Assembly: GCF_010731755.1 (NCBI RefSeq)
Contig: NZ_AP022589.1
Span: 434,001-498,000, forward strand
Direction: 5' to 3'
Length of the DNA stretch: 64,000 nucleotides
DNA from: Mycolicibacter minnesotensis
GTDB lineage: Bacteria > Actinomycetota > Actinomycetes > Mycobacteriales > Mycobacteriaceae
Shown: piece after piece, positions 38,086 through 48,540 of the stretch
Layout: each line of letters opens with the position of its first letter
Position numbering within the stretch: the stretch's first letter is position 1
Translations under genes and position numbers: made by a program
The notes under the pieces: model-generated
The model's database searches: none
What the model was told of the DNA's origin: nothing
The model's input: the letters and a program-made list of their open reading frames with translations, nothing else

Positions 38086-40185
38086 ATGTCGCACGTTCGA
38101 CTCACGCAGCGCACACCTGGCGCCCTGGCCGGTGACCGGGAGGCCCTGGGCAAAAGCGGTGAACCGTGCTCGCCTGCGGCGCTCGATCAGAGCGCCGCTG
38201 CGGCCCTGGGATCTAGCCGACCTCGGCGCCGCGGACACCGGTTTGCTCGAGCGGTCGGCGTAGCGACAACCGCGACGGTTGGCGCGTTGGCGACGACAGC
38301 GGTGGTCCCCCAGGCTGCGGCCGGTCCGGCCCTGGCTACTCCCGTGCGACTGCTGTCGGATTCGCTGCAGAGCGCGGTCAACGAAATACTGAACGCACAG
38401 CAGCAAGTCGCGACCAGTGTCGGCGCGCTGCCATGGGTGACTCCCTATGACGTAGCGCATCAACTGGGGCCATATACGCAAATGGTGGCCAACACCATGC
38501 TCGCCAGCATCCTGAACATGGAAAACGCGAGCCGCGGCTTCGACTCGAATGGCCAGATAGCTCCGACCCCGTGGGGTGCCCCCGCCGCCGACCCGCTGCA
38601 GATGCAGAACTTCGCGAGTGCCGACAACATCTACTTCGGGCTTGCCACCGGAGATAAGACCTGGATCGTCACCGTCTACCCCGGCCAAGGCACCCAGGAC
38701 ATGCTTTTCTCGCCGATGGTCGGCGACGGGGTCACGACCAGTTACCTCACGGCCAGAACCGATGATTTCGCCGGATTCACACCCAATGCCGATGGCAGCT
38801 ACACCATCATTCTTAGTCCCACGGAGCACGCCGGGAACTGGGTCGATACCCAAGGCTCCGTGTCAACGCTGATCCGTGACACCGTTGGCGACTGGGGGTT
38901 GATGCACAACACCATGCGCGTCCAGGAAGTCGGTGCTTCCGGATACACCATGCCGGTGTTGTCGACTGACAACATCACGTCGATTCTGCAGACCATTGGC
39001 GCCAACTACGTTTACCAGAACGCGACACCCACCTACATTGGGCTGGCGAATGCGATGGCGCAGATCCCGTTCAACACCGTGACAACGCCTGCGCCGTCTC
39101 AGCCGGGAGTCATTGGGCCGGCGGTCGTCGGCCAGATCAACAGCATGGGCCGCTTCCAGCTTGAACCCGATCAGGCCCTCATCCTCAAAGTGCCCGACGT
39201 TGCCGGTCGCTACAGCAGCGCCGAGATCGGCTCCGCACTGAATAACGTCGGCTCGCAGCCAGGATGGGCGACCAGCGTCGCCCAGATCAACGACGCCCAG
39301 GCGTTCCGCAGTTCCGATGGTTTCACCTACTACGTGATCAGCGCGAAAGACCCTGGTGTCGCGAACTGGCTTGACACCAATGGAGCTTCCAACGGGGACA
39401 TTGCCTTGCGATGGCAGGGCGCGGAGGTCAGCTCCATTGCCCGGCCGACGTTCGAAGTGGTGTCCCTCGACGACGTCAAGAACTACCTGCCGGATGACAC
39501 TCCCACCGTCACCCTCGCCGAACGCGCTGTTGAAATCCAAAACCACCTGTTGGAATACGGCTACAAAATCAACCAGTACCACGACAGCGGTTGGGTGACA
39601 CAGAACCTCGAGATCGATCAGATCAAAGCGGCGATCGGCACCGAGCAGTTCGATTTGATCTTCGGCACTCAACTAAACGTGCCCTCGGTACTGGATCGGA
39701 TGCTGGACCCGACGCTGATGGCCGACCCGACCACCGTCTTTCGCAACCTGCTGACCACCAATCCCGCAGATACGCTGTCGGCACTCGTGCAGAACATGCC
39801 CACGCTGCTGCAGGACATCCAGATGCCCGCGGTTTTGGCAGCGCTGAGATTGGCCATGCTGGTGGGACAGGATTCAGGCTTTTCAGGCCTGACAACCGGA
39901 CTGGGGACGTGGCTGGAGTCGACGTTTGCCGACCCGGCCACCAGCATCACCGCCGGTCTGTTGAACGCGCGCGACGACCTGAGTGTGGTGCTCATGAATG
40001 CGGACAAATATGACCCGCTGTCATTTGGTGACCTGTCGCTGGTATCGGATCGGCTGTCCGATCTGCACGAGTCTGTGTGGAACATGCTGGCCGCGGGATT
40101 AGCTCACTCCTTGGGCCTTGGCGATACCAGCGCAGTGTTCGATTTTGGCAGTGGCACCGCACTGGCCGGCCTGGATCTCTGGTGA
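38086..40185 (+). CDS. Large exported protein with DUF1214-like repeats
   Basis: 699 residues from the ATG preceded by AGGAGA. A long positively charged N-region (SSRPRRRGHRFARAV, near residue 45) precedes a hydrophobic segment VATTATVGALATTAVVPQAAAGPALA (residues 60-85), probably an extended signal peptide. The first half carries DUF1214-like pieces: ADNIYFGLATGDKTWIVTVYPGQ (near residue 185) and GNWVDTQGSVSTLIRDTVGDWGLM (near residue 260). A second similar module may lie around ALILKVPDVAGRYSSAEIGSALNNVG (near residue 365). The C-terminal 200 residues are helical, rich in Ala/Leu. Function unknown; probably controlled by the divergent PucR protein. Confidence is high for the gene, moderate for the domain. 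Confidence 0.75.
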   Translation: MSHVRLTQRTPGALAGDREALGKSGEPCSPAALDQSAAAALGSSRPRRRGHRFARAVGVATTATVGALATTAVVPQAAAGPALATPVRLLSDSLQSAVNEILNAQQQVATSVGALPWVTPYDVAHQLGPYTQMVANTMLASILNMENASRGFDSNGQIAPTPWGAPAADPLQMQNFASADNIYFGLATGDKTWIVTVYPGQGTQDMLFSPMVGDGVTTSYLTARTDDFAGFTPNADGSYTIILSPTEHAGNWVDTQGSVSTLIRDTVGDWGLMHNTMRVQEVGASGYTMPVLSTDNITSILQTIGANYVYQNATPTYIGLANAMAQIPFNTVTTPAPSQPGVIGPAVVGQINSMGRFQLEPDQALILKVPDVAGRYSSAEIGSALNNVGSQPGWATSVAQINDAQAFRSSDGFTYYVISAKDPGVANWLDTNGASNGDIALRWQGAEVSSIARPTFEVVSLDDVKNYLPDDTPTVTLAERAVEIQNHLLEYGYKINQYHDSGWVTQNLEIDQIKAAIGTEQFDLIFGTQLNVPSVLDRMLDPTLMADPTTVFRNLLTTNPADTLSALVQNMPTLLQDIQMPAVLAALRLAMLVGQDSGFSGLTTGLGTWLESTFADPATSITAGLLNARDDLSVVLMNADKYDPLSFGDLSLVSDRLSDLHESVWNMLAAGLAHSLGLGDTSAVFDFGSGTALAGLDLW

Positions 40186-40314
40186 GATCCGGCGTGCCGT
40201 GGCCGAAACCGGTCCTGACCGGGCGGTGACGACGAGTTTTGCCGCACGAATAGCCGGCATCGAGCCTGGCTCCGCAGATCGACTCGCACCCAACGGCCGG
40301 ATCTTGCGAAGCGC

Positions 40315-40692
40315 CTAACCCGTTGCAGCGCTGGCCGGCTCGTGGGCGCGCAGAAACACCGCGGTGTAGACGAACAGGATCACCGCGGTGGCCACCATCA
40401 GCGCTTAGGGCCGTGGTGCTCACCTTCATCGCGGCGGTGTACTGCGTCGACAGCGGGCCGATAGGGTCCACGCCCAGAAGCAGATCACCGAGACCCAGGT
40501 GGCCAGCAGCAGATTGACGAGCTGCTGTGCCCTGGTTTCCTGTTTGGCAGTGCTCGTCACGGGATGATCCAACCACTGCAGAGCGGTCGTGGACCGGGAA
40601 ACTCGAAACAGTGGCTTGGCCGCACAAAAGGGTAAGCCAATCTGCTTGATCAGCCAATGCGAACCCCCACGCAATATTCGCGGTGAAGTCAT
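40315..40692 (-). pseudogene. Frameshifted small two-helix membrane protein gene
   Basis: Reading from ATG 40692 gives MTSPRILRGGSHWLIKQIG and then LLLATWVSVICFWAW before the frame leaves the coding track near 40465. The second frame continues LIGPLSTQYTAAMKVSTTALS, and after another shift near 40405 the third frame reads LMVATAVILFVYTAVFLRAHE to a TAG at 40315. Joined, the product is about 126 residues with two transmembrane helices. The two opposite one-base shifts lie about 60 bases apart. The location, and a length near that remembered for Rv3046c, suggest a decayed relative, not confirmed. A sequencing error is possible but would need two events. Confidence 0.6.
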
Positions 40693-40725
40693 CACGGCGG
40701 GTCTCCAACCGTTAGCATTGTTCCG

Positions 40726-41091
40726 GTGCGGATGTTTGATACGAGTGGCCGACCCATCGTTTGGATTGTTTGGAGTGTTGGCATCGGCGTGGCGATCATC
40801 GCCATCGTGTCGATTGCTATCGCGGCAGAAAACGCGACTGCGACAGATAAAGACTCGTATAAGGCCGGATGGGAGACCGGTGCTAGTTGGGCTCGGAATA
40901 CACTCATTGTCGCAGGTGCAGTAGGAATTCCGGATGCCGAAATTATTGGAACATGCCCCGGCCTCGCGCGTTACGCCGAGAATGCTCAGATGTATTACCA
41001 CGCCAGCGGGAATATGGCTGGTGCAAAAATTCGTCACGCAGATTTTATTGCCGGCTGCGTCGCCGGCGCACGAAGGATCGTCGGCCGATGA
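40726..41091 (+). CDS. Small membrane-anchored protein of unknown function
   Basis: 121 residues, starting at GTG 40726 or ATG 40732. One hydrophobic segment, PIVWIVWSVGIGVAIIAIVSIAIAA (residues 9-33), anchors it; the remaining 85 residues are outside or inside the membrane and contain two Cys (IGTCPGLARY and IAGCVAGARR). The sequence SYKAGWETGASWARN resembles the opening of DUF732-like mycobacterial small exported proteins, weakly. It follows the frameshifted gene divergently and has lower GC than its neighbours. I do not recognise a family. The coding assignment rests on length, start context and the coherent membrane segment. Confidence 0.6.
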   Translation: MRMFDTSGRPIVWIVWSVGIGVAIIAIVSIAIAAENATATDKDSYKAGWETGASWARNTLIVAGAVGIPDAEIIGTCPGLARYAENAQMYYHASGNMAGAKIRHADFIAGCVAGARRIVGR

Positions 41092-41167
41092 GCGGGACCT
41101 CCACATCAGACCCAAAGATGGCCGGACACCTGAGCGCATGCGCTTCAGTTAATACAGCCGCGTCCGG

Positions 41168-41485
41168 CTAAGGGTACCTTGACCTATAGGCCGAGTAGAT
41201 CGAACTATATTGCGGGCAATAATTGTCGATCGCATACCCGATGGCGGCCTGCATTTGCTTGTTGTTGAGTCGACCGTAGCGGTCACCGCCCTGTTGCGAC
41301 AGCAGTATCGAATTTGCCGCCCAGATGCCGTGCGGTGTCGGTTCTCGTCCGACGTCGTTACAGATCCGCAGGTGGTATTTCTCGCCGAATTCCGAAGAAT
41401 TGTCGGCGCGGCCGGGAGACGCAAGTGCCACGGCGGACCCCACCAGTGAGATTCCAACGAAAATTCCTGCCAACGCCGACTTCAT
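41168..41485 (-). CDS. Small secreted DUF732-like protein
   Basis: 105 residues from ATG 41485. The signal peptide is KSALAGIFVGISLVGSAVALASPGRA (cleavage near residue 28). The mature part, about 77 residues, has two Cys (LRICNDVG and IDNYCPQY) placed as in DUF732 proteins, which pair a Cys in a first helix with one near the C-terminus. PTPHGIWAANSILL and MQAAIGYAIDNYCPQY support that family. Function unknown. The longer in-frame extension has no signal and was left out. It sits with another small secreted protein and the PGRS gene on the minus strand. Confidence 0.75.
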   Translation of the reverse strand: MKSALAGIFVGISLVGSAVALASPGRADNSSEFGEKYHLRICNDVGREPTPHGIWAANSILLSQQGGDRYGRLNNKQMQAAIGYAIDNYCPQYSSIYSAYRSRYP

Positions 41486-41543
41486 ACCATGTCCCGTCGT
41501 GTCGATTAGCGTCATAGTGCTTGCCACAAACACGGTGGCGGTT

Positions 41544-41831
41544 CTACTGTCCGGGTGGATAAAACCAGTTTGTCGGCCCACAGGATTCTCGGTAATCCAC
41601 CGGGTGTCGGCCATAGCAATCACGTGCCTGGTGGGGCCACGGCTCACCATGGAACCCACCACCGAGACACTGCTCAAAGCCGTTCATGGTGCTCGGGTCG
41701 CAGGATGGAGCGGCCCCCGCATATGCGGATAAATCTGCTTCCATCCCTGCGAACAAGATCACTATTGCAGCCACCGCGAGAGCGCGAGACGTTCTCAACA
41801 CGATGCTTGACTGCGCCGGCGCGACCGTCAC
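41544..41831 (-). CDS. Small secreted cysteine-containing protein, coupled to the PGRS gene
   Basis: 95 residues from a GTG that overlaps the PGRS stop (GTGA, 41828-41831). The signal peptide spans about residues 1-41 ([26 protein letters not shown]). The mature 55 residues contain four Cys (PSCDPST, EQCLGGG, RDCYGRH, ESCGPTN), enough for two disulfides, and end in WFYPPGQ. The four-base overlap indicates translational coupling with the PGRS protein. I do not recognise a named domain; similar short secreted Cys proteins are common in mycobacteria. Role unknown. Confidence 0.72.
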   Translation of the reverse strand: MTVAPAQSSIVLRTSRALAVAAIVILFAGMEADLSAYAGAAPSCDPSTMNGFEQCLGGGFHGEPWPHQARDCYGRHPVDYRESCGPTNWFYPPGQ

Positions 41832-44800
41832 CAGGCCCCACCCCCCTTCCCACCATTGCCTGGGCTGAGACCGTCGTGAGCGGTGCCGCTTTGGCCCGCA
41901 CCGCCGGGAGTTGAGCCCGAAACGCCGCCATCGCCGCCGTTGCCGCCATCGCCGCCCACGACGACGCGGTTACCATCATCATCCGCGGCGCCCGACCCGC
42001 CGTCGCCACCGTTACCGCCCACACCACCCGTGCCGGTTGTGCTGGCGCCCCCAGCGCCGCCGTCACCACCATCGCTGAAATTGGGGACAAACTGGGTCAT
42101 GTCGGGGCCGCTGTAGGGAATAGCCGCGCCCAGGCTGGCGCCGCCCGTACCTCCGTTGCCTCCATTGCCACCGTTGCCGGCGTAGCTACTCCCGCCTGTG
42201 CCCCCATCGCCAGCTGCACCCCCGATCACGGTGCCAGCCGCACCGTTCCCGCCATGACCACCGTTGCCGCCGTTGCCTTCCGACCCGCTAGCTCCACCGT
42301 TTCCGCCGTAGCCGCCGTCGCCACCGAAAGTGAATACGTGACGGCCCGCTGGGCCGGTGGCCGCGGCACCACCGTTACCGCCGTCGCCAGCGGGACCGGT
42401 TGCGCTGTCGCCGCCGTTGCCACCGATGCCGCCATCACCGCCGCGACCCAGGATCTGGCCCGGCGGACTCAGATATCCACCACTGACATCCCTGTAACCG
42501 GTCGCGGTTGCACCCGCACCGCCGTCTCCCCCACGACCGCCGGCCCCGGAGCTGCTGGCGCCGCCAGCGCCACCCGCACCGCCCGAACCGGCAACATAGG
42601 TGGCGCTACCTCCGGAACCTCCGGCGCCACCTGCTCCAGCGGTGCCGCTGTCGCTTTGGCCACCGACACCGCCTCGCCCACCGGCTCCGCCCATGGTCAG
42701 CACGGCGTCGGTGGAGGCACCGGCGCCGCCTACACCACCCGCGCCGCCGGTGCCACCGTTTCCCGTCTCTGAGGATCCACCGGAACCACCTGCGCCACCT
42801 ACACCACCGGTACCAGCGTTGCCGGTGGCAGCACCCCCAGCGCCGCCATTGCCGCCAGCGCCTCCGGCTGCTTCGCCTTGAGCGTCGTAGCCTGCGCCAC
42901 CATTGCCTCCTGCGCCGCCTTTACCCCAGACTCCACTCGACGCACCACCCGCACCGCCGTTGCCCGCGGCACCTCCCGCGACAGCGTCAGCGCCTTTGCC
43001 GCCGGCCCCGCCGGCAACGCCGTCGCTGATTGCCGCGCCACCAGCCCCACCATCACCGGCGGAACCGGCCTCACCGTCGTGTCCGAGTAAGCCGCCTTTA
43101 CCCACGGTCGCGCCGGCGGCACCACCTTGACCACCTGCGCCGCCCTTGCTCGCACCGCCCAACGACCCGAGGCAAACTGGCACCGGAGAGCTATCACAGG
43201 AGTCTTCTATCCGAACGTGGTCACCGATCGTGGCCCCGCCTGCACCTCCCACACCTCCGGCTCCACCGCTGCCGCTGTCACCTCCGACGCCCGTGATCGA
43301 CCGTGCATCACCACCCGCACCACCGATACCACCGGCACCACCAGTACCGCCGCTACCGCCGGCGCCACCGCTGTCCAACGGTTGTATCGGATCAAGCGGA
43401 TCCACTGCGGCGGTCAAACCTTTAGCACCTGCACCGCCTGCACCACCAGCACCGCCTACGCCACCGGATCCACCGCTGCCCCCGTTGCCGGCCAGACTGC
43501 CCCCGGCGCCGCCATCACCCCCATGACCTCCAGTGCCACCAACCGAACCATCCGCACCGTCGAGACCCCAAACCTCACCCTCACCGGAGTCCGATGGAAA
43601 AGCGGGAACGTCGGCCGTCCCGGCCCGACCCCCTGCACCGGCCGCGCCGTTACCACCGGCTCCGCCGTCGCCGCCGTTGCCTACTGAACCGCCATCGCCG
43701 CCAGCTCCGCCATCACCGCCCGACGCTCCAGCGACGGTCGCATTGAACCCATCGCCGCCGCGTCCCCCGTTGCCACCGCCAGTAGCTGCCGCACCCGCCG
43801 CTCCAGCTACACGCCCGGTCCCGCCGGCGCCCGCGACGCCCGCGTCGCCACCGCGCCCACCAGCACCGCCATCGACGTGCGCGGCTTTGCCAGCAGCACC
43901 GGCACCTCCGGTGCCGCCGACGCCGGCGTCACCACCGGTGCCGCCAAGGCCCTTGAGCGCGCCGCCCGCGCCGCCTGCTCCACCGTTGCCGCCGGTGCCA
44001 CCGGCCTGCCCAGCTTGCCCACCGCTGACGCCAGCGGCCCCAGCCGCGCCATTACCGCCAGCACCACCGTGGCCGCCGTTACCGACCGAACCGGCGTCGC
44101 CGCCTGCTCCACCATTGCCTCCGACCGCGCCGGCAACGGTGGCGTCGTAACCAGCCCCACCGTTGCCACCGTTGCCGCCTCTAATGTCGTACCCGGGAAA
44201 GGGGACACCGGGACCGCTGGCGCCGGACACGAGGACGTCGTCACCAGCCTTTCCCGCCGCGCCTCCGGCGCCGCCGGCCGCTCCGCCAGCCCCCTCGATG
44301 CCTGCGTCACCGCCGCGTCCACCGGTGCCACCGTCAATATGGGTGGCATCACCGGCACCGCCGTCACCACCATTACCCGCGAGCCCGGCGTCGCCGCCGT
44401 CGCCGCCGTCACCGGCGGCCGCCGTCAACCCGGCTGCACCGATCAGGCCGCTCGCCCCGCCGACTCCGGCTTTGCCGCCGATGCCACCGACACCACCGTT
44501 GCCGCCGTCACCGGCATTTCCACCGATGCCGCCGGCTACCGACGCGTCCTGGCCATCGCCACCCTTACCACCGGCACCTCCGGTGCCGCCGTGACCGCCG
44601 ACGCCACCGTTGCCGCCCGAACCCACCAGCCAGGCACCGCGACCACCGGCTCCACCGGTACCACCGACACCGCCCGCTGTTCCGTCGCGGCCATCGACAC
44701 CCGTGCCCCCGGACTCACCGGCGATACCTGAGCCGCCGAGGCCACCGGCGCCGCCCGCTCCGCCATTGCCGAAGAAGATGCCTAAACCGTCACCGCCGAG

Positions 44801-45466
44801 GCCACCAGTGCCGCCGGCGCCGCCATTGAGGTACCAAACGCCATCCCCGCCAGCGCCCCCGTTACCGCCGATGCCCATCAGCCAGCCGCCGGCACCGCCA
44901 TCACCGCCGGAGTTGCCCTCAAAACTTGCGCCACCAGCTCCACCATTGCCAGTCATGCCCAGCGCTGAACCGCCCGCACCGCCGATCCCGTATTCACTGG
45001 TGCCCCCATCACCACCGTCGCCGAACCACAATCCGCCGTTGCCACCGGCTGCCTCGTCCAACGAACCACCACTGATTCCGTCAGCACCGTTTCCGATCAA
45101 GTCCTGACCAAACAGCAACTGCGGCAAGGGGTTGATCAGGTTGTCGTTGACCCACGCGCCGAAGTCGCTGGTAATCCAGCCCTGCTGCAACGCATGAACC
45201 GGCAGATATATCCACGAATTAACCAGATCCGCCAAGAAGTCCGGGTTCGTCGCATCGGCCATCGACTCCGCTGGCCCAAGGGCTTCCACGCCCGACAGAT
45301 CAAACCAGTCGAAGTCCTCGGCCTGCGCAGCCGGCACCCCGGCTACCACCGCCACCGGGGCCACCCCGAATGCCAGGAACGCACCGACAGCACCCACGGC
45401 ACCCGTTGCGCGTGAACCAGCTTTACCAGCCCTGCCAGAGTAAGCCTGCCCGTTACGACTAGTCAT
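41828..45466 (-). CDS. PGRS-repeat surface protein without a PE domain
   Basis: 1212 residues. Residues 1-50 are an extended signal peptide ([32 protein letters not shown], cleavage near AAQA-EDFDW). Residues 51-130 are unique sequence ([18 protein letters not shown]). A linker [19 protein letters not shown] resembles the one that follows the PE domain in PE_PGRS proteins. The remaining 1080 residues are GGxGG repeats of the PGRS type, ending GGKGGGAW. The usual PE domain, a type VII export signal, is missing and replaced by a Sec-like signal. GAGGAAAGG precedes the ATG. One segment near residues 750-765 with three Cys ([13 protein letters not shown]) interrupts the repeats. Role likely surface exposure; unknown. 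Confidence 0.88.
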   Translation of the reverse strand: MTSRNGQAYSGRAGKAGSRATGAVGAVGAFLAFGVAPVAVVAGVPAAQAEDFDWFDLSGVEALGPAESMADATNPDFLADLVNSWIYLPVHALQQGWITSDFGAWVNDNLINPLPQLLFGQDLIGNGADGISGGSLDEAAGGNGGLWFGDGGDGGTSEYGIGGAGGSALGMTGNGGAGGASFEGNSGGDGGAGGWLMGIGGNGGAGGDGVWYLNGGAGGTGGLGGDGLGIFFGNGGAGGAGGLGGSGIAGESGGTGVDGRDGTAGGVGGTGGAGGRGAWLVGSGGNGGVGGHGGTGGAGGKGGDGQDASVAGGIGGNAGDGGNGGVGGIGGKAGVGGASGLIGAAGLTAAAGDGGDGGDAGLAGNGGDGGAGDATHIDGGTGGRGGDAGIEGAGGAAGGAGGAAGKAGDDVLVSGASGPGVPFPGYDIRGGNGGNGGAGYDATVAGAVGGNGGAGGDAGSVGNGGHGGAGGNGAAGAAGVSGGQAGQAGGTGGNGGAGGAGGALKGLGGTGGDAGVGGTGGAGAAGKAAHVDGGAGGRGGDAGVAGAGGTGRVAGAAGAAATGGGNGGRGGDGFNATVAGASGGDGGAGGDGGSVGNGGDGGAGGNGAAGAGGRAGTADVPAFPSDSGEGEVWGLDGADGSVGGTGGHGGDGGAGGSLAGNGGSGGSGGVGGAGGAGGAGAKGLTAAVDPLDPIQPLDSGGAGGSGGTGGAGGIGGAGGDARSITGVGGDSGSGGAGGVGGAGGATIGDHVRIEDSCDSSPVPVCLGSLGGASKGGAGGQGGAAGATVGKGGLLGHDGEAGSAGDGGAGGAAISDGVAGGAGGKGADAVAGGAAGNGGAGGASSGVWGKGGAGGNGGAGYDAQGEAAGGAGGNGGAGGAATGNAGTGGVGGAGGSGGSSETGNGGTGGAGGVGGAGASTDAVLTMGGAGGRGGVGGQSDSGTAGAGGAGGSGGSATYVAGSGGAGGAGGASSSGAGGRGGDGGAGATATGYRDVSGGYLSPPGQILGRGGDGGIGGNGGDSATGPAGDGGNGGAAATGPAGRHVFTFGGDGGYGGNGGASGSEGNGGNGGHGGNGAAGTVIGGAAGDGGTGGSSYAGNGGNGGNGGTGGASLGAAIPYSGPDMTQFVPNFSDGGDGGAGGASTTGTGGVGGNGGDGGSGAADDDGNRVVVGGDGGNGGDGGVSGSTPGGAGQSGTAHDGLSPGNGGKGGGAW
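41840..45060. repeat. PGRS-type GC-rich tandem repeat tract
   Basis: About 3.2 kb of imperfect repeats with period 9 (coding GGxGGxGGx) on the minus strand. The sequence is cytosine-rich on the plus strand (CCGCC, CACC, CCGTTGCCGCC repeated). It is prone to slippage and assembly error. It produces many long spurious reading frames on the plus strand, none of which I count as genes. Confidence 0.9.
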
Positions 45467-45583
45467 CGGAATGGCCTTTCCTCGAGAAACCTTGTCGGCA
45501 GCTGTGGCTACGCTCGGAATGTCACTAACAGCCCGGGAAATGTATCACTAGTAGGGCAGACAAGCGGGGGTCTCGTCCGGTTA

Positions 45584-45850
45584 GTGGTACAGGTGCCCAC
45601 GCGCCCCGGACAGACCGACCCCGAGCGGGCTGCTGCATGGGCGCAGCGACGCATCGACGTCGGCTTCCGAATCCGCACGCTGCGAACCGAACTCGGGATC
45701 ACCCAAGAGGCCCTGGCGCTGAAGTCGGGGGTTACCCGCAATGTCTTGATCGATGTAGAGCACGGCCGACGCAGCCTGCTCTACGAGCGGCTATTCGACC
45801 TGGCAGATGCGCTTGGCGTGCCCGTCACAGAACTCATGCAAAACCCGTAG
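45584..45850 (+). CDS. XRE-family helix-turn-helix regulator
   Basis: 88 residues. The helix-turn-helix lies in GFRIRTLRTELGITQEALALKSGVTRNVLIDVEHGRRSLLYERLFDLADALGVPVTELM (residues 26-84), a standard HTH_3 domain that fills most of the protein. There is no ligand domain. The start is GTG at 45584; no strong Shine-Dalgarno is seen. It is divergent from the PGRS gene (117-base gap) and converges with nrdF2. The target is unknown; the PGRS promoter is the nearest candidate. It is unrelated to toxin-antitoxin antitoxins as far as visible, with no partner toxin gene beside it. Confidence 0.85.
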   Translation: MVQVPTRPGQTDPERAAAWAQRRIDVGFRIRTLRTELGITQEALALKSGVTRNVLIDVEHGRRSLLYERLFDLADALGVPVTELMQNP

Positions 45851-45875
45851 GACCGGCTCACCGAGCCGGTCCTAC
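45847..45875. terminator. Bidirectional terminator between XRE gene and nrdF2
   Basis: A perfect 13-bp stem (45847-45859 with 45863-45875) and a three-base ACC loop: GTAGGACCGGCTC pairs with its complement. The XRE stop codon lies inside the left arm. The stem is strong enough to serve both convergent genes even without a T-run. Confidence 0.8.
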
Positions 45876-45933
45876 AAGGCCATGCCGTAATCGCCGAACG
45901 ACGCCGGCAGCAGCGAGGCAGTGCCTCCCTAAC

Positions 45934-46920
<987 letters not shown>

Positions 46921-46945
46921 TCACCAGCCGAAATCTAGGCTTTCG

Positions 46946-46993
46946 ACACTACCCCTGGGGTGCGACAACGGGCGGGAACACAACTTCTTGTGT
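46946..46993. promoter_or_regulatory. nrdF2: Tandem NrdR-like boxes upstream of nrdF2
   Basis: Box 1 at 46946-46961 (ACACTACCCCTGGGGT) and box 2 at 46978-46993 (ACACAACTTCTTGTGT). Both fit the NrdR consensus with core CwA-n4-TwG closely; box 2 has an inverted repeat of seven (AACACAA/TTGTGTT). The start-to-start spacing is 32 bp, about three helical turns, as is usual for NrdR pairs. They occupy the nrdF2 promoter, and may also affect the divergent glycoside hydrolase gene. Confidence 0.75.
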
Positions 46994-47134
46994 TGTCGTG
47001 TCGCTTCTCCGATCAGCGAACGACAGCCCGTCACCCCCCAGACGCAGCTGAGATTACCGTCCACTTGGCCTGATATTCCGGCGGCATCGGCGATACGCTC
47101 ACCCTGACCATCGACTGTCGAGGCGGTTCCCACG

Positions 47135-48526
47135 TTGACACCCCTACGTCGCATCCACACGGCGCTCGCCGCGGCCCTGCTGGCCGTCTCGACCCTGACC
47201 GGGGCCGCCAGCGTCGCGCCACCGGATCCCGTCAGCGTCTCGCCGATGACGGCGCCGCAACTGATCCACCTTGAGACGATCACGCTCGTCAACGCCGAGA
47301 CCAGTGACGTCGCCACCCAGGTGTTCGGCGTGGCGGACTCCAACCTCTACACCCTGAACCAATCCGACCTCGTTGCCCAGCTCAGCGCGATCCGTGACCT
47401 CGGGGTCACCGACCTGCGCCTGGGCGTGCCCTGGATCTACATCCAGCCGACCGCCACCACCTACGACTGGGCCCAGATGGACAGCGTGATCAACACCGCG
47501 CATGGCATGGGGTTCTCCATTACCGCTGCGATCACGGGGAATCCGGTCTGGGGCGGCACACCGATCGCGGGGGCACCGGACCCGACCGCATATGCCGCGT
47601 TCGCCGCCGAGGTGGCCCAGCGCTATAGCGGCGAGATCTCGACCTACGAGATCTGGAACGAACCCAACGGGGTGATCTTCTACTCCCCGGTCAGCGCCGA
47701 GACGTACACCACCGTGCTGCAAGCCGCCTATACCGCGATCAAAGCGGTGGACCCCGACGTGACCGTGCTGGCGGGTGCGCTGGGCGCGACCACGACCATC
47801 GCCGGGCTCAGCGTGAGCCCACAAGAGTTCCTGGCGCAGATGTATGCCAGTGGGGCGCAAGGCTATTTCGACGCGGTGAGCTATCACCCCTATCACTACA
47901 CGCTGCCGTTCTCCGCCGGCCTGGGCCTGACCAACTCGCCCTGGGAACAGGTCCAGGCGCTCAACGCCATCATGGCCGCCAACGGTGACGGCGATCTGAA
48001 GATCTGGGCTACCGAGTATGGCAACGCCACTACCCCGGTCTTCGGTGTGAGCGAGACCGTCCAGGCCAATTTCCTCGAGGATTTCCTCGTCGCCTGGTCC
48101 AAGCTCCCGTTCGCCGGACCAGCCTTTATCTACAGCGGCCAGGACGTCGCGACCGGAATGCTCAACCACGAGGCGAATTTCGGTCTGTTCACCGACGACG
48201 GCACACCAAAGTCAGCTGCCGAGGTGTTGGCCGCCCTGATCGCGGCCAGGGACAGCGGCGCCCTACCTGACTACAGCGCGCCGCTGCTGCCCGAGGCCGA
48301 AGTGGTTTACCTGCAGCTGGCCTCGATCGCCTCCGGCCTGATCAACCAGGCCCTGATCATCCCTAACGCGATCTTTGAGGCGTTCTACCACGTGTTGCCC
48401 GAGCCCTTGCAGCAGGTTTTCACCGCGGTGTCGGACTTCATCACTGCGGCCACGACCGACTTCCTGGAGGCCACCAAACCGCTGGCCCTGGATGCCATCA
48501 CCGTTTTGCTGGATCTCGGGTTCTAA
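47135..48526 (+). CDS. Secreted clan-A glycoside hydrolase (GH39/PslG-like)
   Basis: 463 residues. The signal peptide covers about residues 1-28 (RRIHTALAAALLAVSTLTGAAS). The TIM-barrel domain shows VTDLRLGVPWIYIQPTATTYDWAQMD (near residue 92), the acid/base Glu in YEIWNEPNG (near residue 170), DAVSYHPYHY (near residue 248) and the nucleophile Glu in IWATEYGNAT (near residue 291). The pattern resembles the PslG/GH39 type that cleaves exopolysaccharides, but the substrate is unknown. The last 85 residues form a helical tail (from EVVYLQLASIASGL) like those of other exported proteins in this window. The start is TTG 47135. It replaces the monooxygenase (Rv3049c) found at this point in M. tuberculosis. 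Confidence 0.83.
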   Translation: MTPLRRIHTALAAALLAVSTLTGAASVAPPDPVSVSPMTAPQLIHLETITLVNAETSDVATQVFGVADSNLYTLNQSDLVAQLSAIRDLGVTDLRLGVPWIYIQPTATTYDWAQMDSVINTAHGMGFSITAAITGNPVWGGTPIAGAPDPTAYAAFAAEVAQRYSGEISTYEIWNEPNGVIFYSPVSAETYTTVLQAAYTAIKAVDPDVTVLAGALGATTTIAGLSVSPQEFLAQMYASGAQGYFDAVSYHPYHYTLPFSAGLGLTNSPWEQVQALNAIMAANGDGDLKIWATEYGNATTPVFGVSETVQANFLEDFLVAWSKLPFAGPAFIYSGQDVATGMLNHEANFGLFTDDGTPKSAAEVLAALIAARDSGALPDYSAPLLPEAEVVYLQLASIASGLINQALIIPNAIFEAFYHVLPEPLQQVFTAVSDFITAATTDFLEATKPLALDAITVLLDLGF

Positions 48527-48540
48527 GAGCGGATCGCTGA

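Noticed and set aside
40426..41139. 237-codon minus-strand frame
   Set aside because: Only its last third is meaningful and belongs to the frameshifted membrane gene; the rest runs antisense to the small membrane protein at 40726.
41883..45107. Numerous Pro- and Thr-rich plus-strand frames, and a repeat pattern resembling an array
   Set aside because: They are complements of the PGRS repeats; the period is nine bases and coding, with no spacer-repeat alternation, so neither genes nor a CRISPR array.
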